A DNA stretch of 6,786 bases from Lentisphaerota bacterium (lineage in GTDB: Bacteria; Verrucomicrobiota; Lentisphaeria; Oligosphaerales; Oligosphaeraceae): assembly GCA_012800625.1 (NCBI GenBank), contig JAAZIY010000358.1:1-6786 (forward strand). The letters run 5' to 3'. The first letter of the stretch is position 1, and the number at the start of each line of letters is the position of its first letter. Made by a program: the position numbers and the translations under genes. Positions 5,968 through 6,786 of the stretch are shown piece after piece. The notes below the pieces were generated by a model. It was given only the letters and a program-made list of their open reading frames with translations. It did not search any database and was not told the origin of the DNA.

Positions 5968-6786
5968 ATGCTTATAACCATAATACCGCATCGACTAGGC
6001 GGCAGGCTTGCCGCGCCCCCGGCCAAGTCAAGCGCGCATCGCATCCTGATTGCCGCTGCCTTGGCTGAAAACCCCAGCGATATATTGCTGCCCATCGAGT
6101 CCGAAGACATTCTTGCCACACGCCAATGTCTGCAAAGCCTCGGAGCACAGTTTTGCCGGCAGCAACAGCGCCTGCAAGTCAAGCCCATAACCCGCATTGA
6201 TACGACTAAACTGCATGAGCTGGACTGCGGCGAAAGTGGATCTACGCTCAGATTCATGCTGCCCTTGGCTGGCAGCCTGGCTGCCCGGGCACGCTTCCGC
6301 GCACATGGGCGCCTCCCGCAGCGCCCCCTATCCCCATTTCTGGAGGAGCTGGCCGCACATGGCTGCAGCTTCTCGGCGCCGCGTCCACCCTTCGAACTCT
6401 CCGGGCGACTTAGCGCCGGACTGTATTCTCTGCCTGGCAATATCAGCTCGCAGTTTATCACCGGATTGCTCTTCGCCTTGCCTTTGTTGGACGAAGACAG
6501 CCGGATCCTGCTTTCCAGCCGCCTGCAATCCTCCGGTTACGTAGACTTAAGCCTGGAGCTGCTGCGACAGTTCGGCATACACTGCGCTGAAACTAAAGAG
6601 GGATACCAGGTCCCTGGCCGTCAGAAATATATCAGCCCCGGCCTGCTGCAGGTCGAGGGGGACTGGTCGAACGCCGCCTTCTTCCTGGTGGCCGGCGCGC
6701 TAAATGGCCCGCTGAGCTGCAGCGGGCTGCAAAGCGACTCGAAGCAGGGGGACAAGCGTATCATACAGGAGCTGAAACGCTTCGGA
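5968..6786 (+). CDS. aroA: 3-phosphoshikimate 1-carboxyvinyltransferase (EPSP synthase), 3' end cut by window
   Basis: Cytoplasmic enzyme joining phosphoenolpyruvate to shikimate 3-phosphate, step 6 of the shikimate pathway. The frame is open for 273 codons to the window edge; the family has about 420-440 residues, so roughly a third is missing by window truncation. Visible motifs: PPAKSSAHR (17-25; K20 and R25 match E. coli K22 and R27), CGESGSTLRFMLPLA (87-101), GRLPQRPLSPFLEEL (114-128; R119 matches R124), NISSQFITGLLFALPLL (158-174; Q162 matches Q171), SGYVDLSLELLRQFGI (189-204), VEGDWSNAAFF (229-239) and QGDKRIIQEL (260-269). The catalytic IPD aspartate and the C-terminal PEP-binding arginines/lysine lie beyond the edge. 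The ATG start has GGAGG 5 nt upstream and MLITIIPHRLGGRLAAPPAK fits the family N-terminus. The CGESGSTLRF form resembles clostridial enzymes more than E. coli LGNAGTAMRP. Confidence 0.96.
   Translation, partial: MLITIIPHRLGGRLAAPPAKSSAHRILIAAALAENPSDILLPIESEDILATRQCLQSLGAQFCRQQQRLQVKPITRIDTTKLHELDCGESGSTLRFMLPLAGSLAARARFRAHGRLPQRPLSPFLEELAAHGCSFSAPRPPFELSGRLSAGLYSLPGNISSQFITGLLFALPLLDEDSRILLSSRLQSSGYVDLSLELLRQFGIHCAETKEGYQVPGRQKYISPGLLQVEGDWSNAAFFLVAGALNGPLSCSGLQSDSKQGDKRIIQELKRFG

Noticed and set aside
5889..6461. 190-residue minus-strand open frame across the aroB end and aroA start
   Set aside because: Antisense to aroA, whose motifs are all intact; R/S/C-rich translation without domain features.

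Overview
The window is bacterial chromosomal DNA of moderately high G+C with four real protein genes. The genes are compact and begin with ATG. On the minus strand lies an acyl-CoA dehydrogenase (95-1816). On the plus strand follow a large sodium:solute symporter-family membrane protein (2236-4563), 3-dehydroquinate synthase aroB (4887-5933), and the 5' two thirds of 3-phosphoshikimate 1-carboxyvinyltransferase aroA (5968 to the right edge, cut by the window). No tRNA, rRNA, CRISPR array, transposase, phage or toxin-antitoxin gene is visible.

Organism: the long symporter, with extra hydrophilic loops and the FLTAGR / GRMSWGGTSGYN style of sequence, recalls proteins I associate with Lentisphaerota, Kiritimatiellota and other PVC bacteria. 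The GC-rich hairpin element before aroB also recalls dispersed intergenic repeats of such genomes, but other uncultured anaerobic lineages (for example Cloacimonadota) cannot be excluded. AroA has the CGESGSTLRF motif style seen in many clostridia. The lineage call is an impression, not a measurement.

Layout: the acyl-CoA dehydrogenase and the symporter are divergently transcribed from a 419-nt intergenic region (1817-2235). It holds a candidate promoter for each gene, a decamer tandem repeat (about 1958-2027) and a strong ribosome binding site for the symporter. The symporter ends inside a second decamer array (4541-4620), whose units supply its last codons and its TAA. A 323-nt spacer (4564-4886) then carries the rest of that array, an AT-rich hairpin with a T-run, and a roughly 106-nt element of three GC-rich hairpins just upstream of aroB. 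aroB and aroA are 34 nt apart and probably co-transcribed. They catalyse steps 2 and 6 of the seven-step shikimate pathway to chorismate.

Functional links: aroB and aroA are an obvious pathway pair. The acyl-CoA dehydrogenase (fatty/branched acyl-CoA or carboxylate oxidation) and the symporter (substrate not determinable) share a divergent promoter region, which hints at co-regulation but does not prove it. The least explained content is non-coding: a 10-bp-period repeat family (taagccacac / gaagagacac / taagacacac) seen in three places, the three-hairpin element, and a possible hairpin over the aroA Shine-Dalgarno. I found no evidence of a new multi-gene system; the repeats are the best leads.
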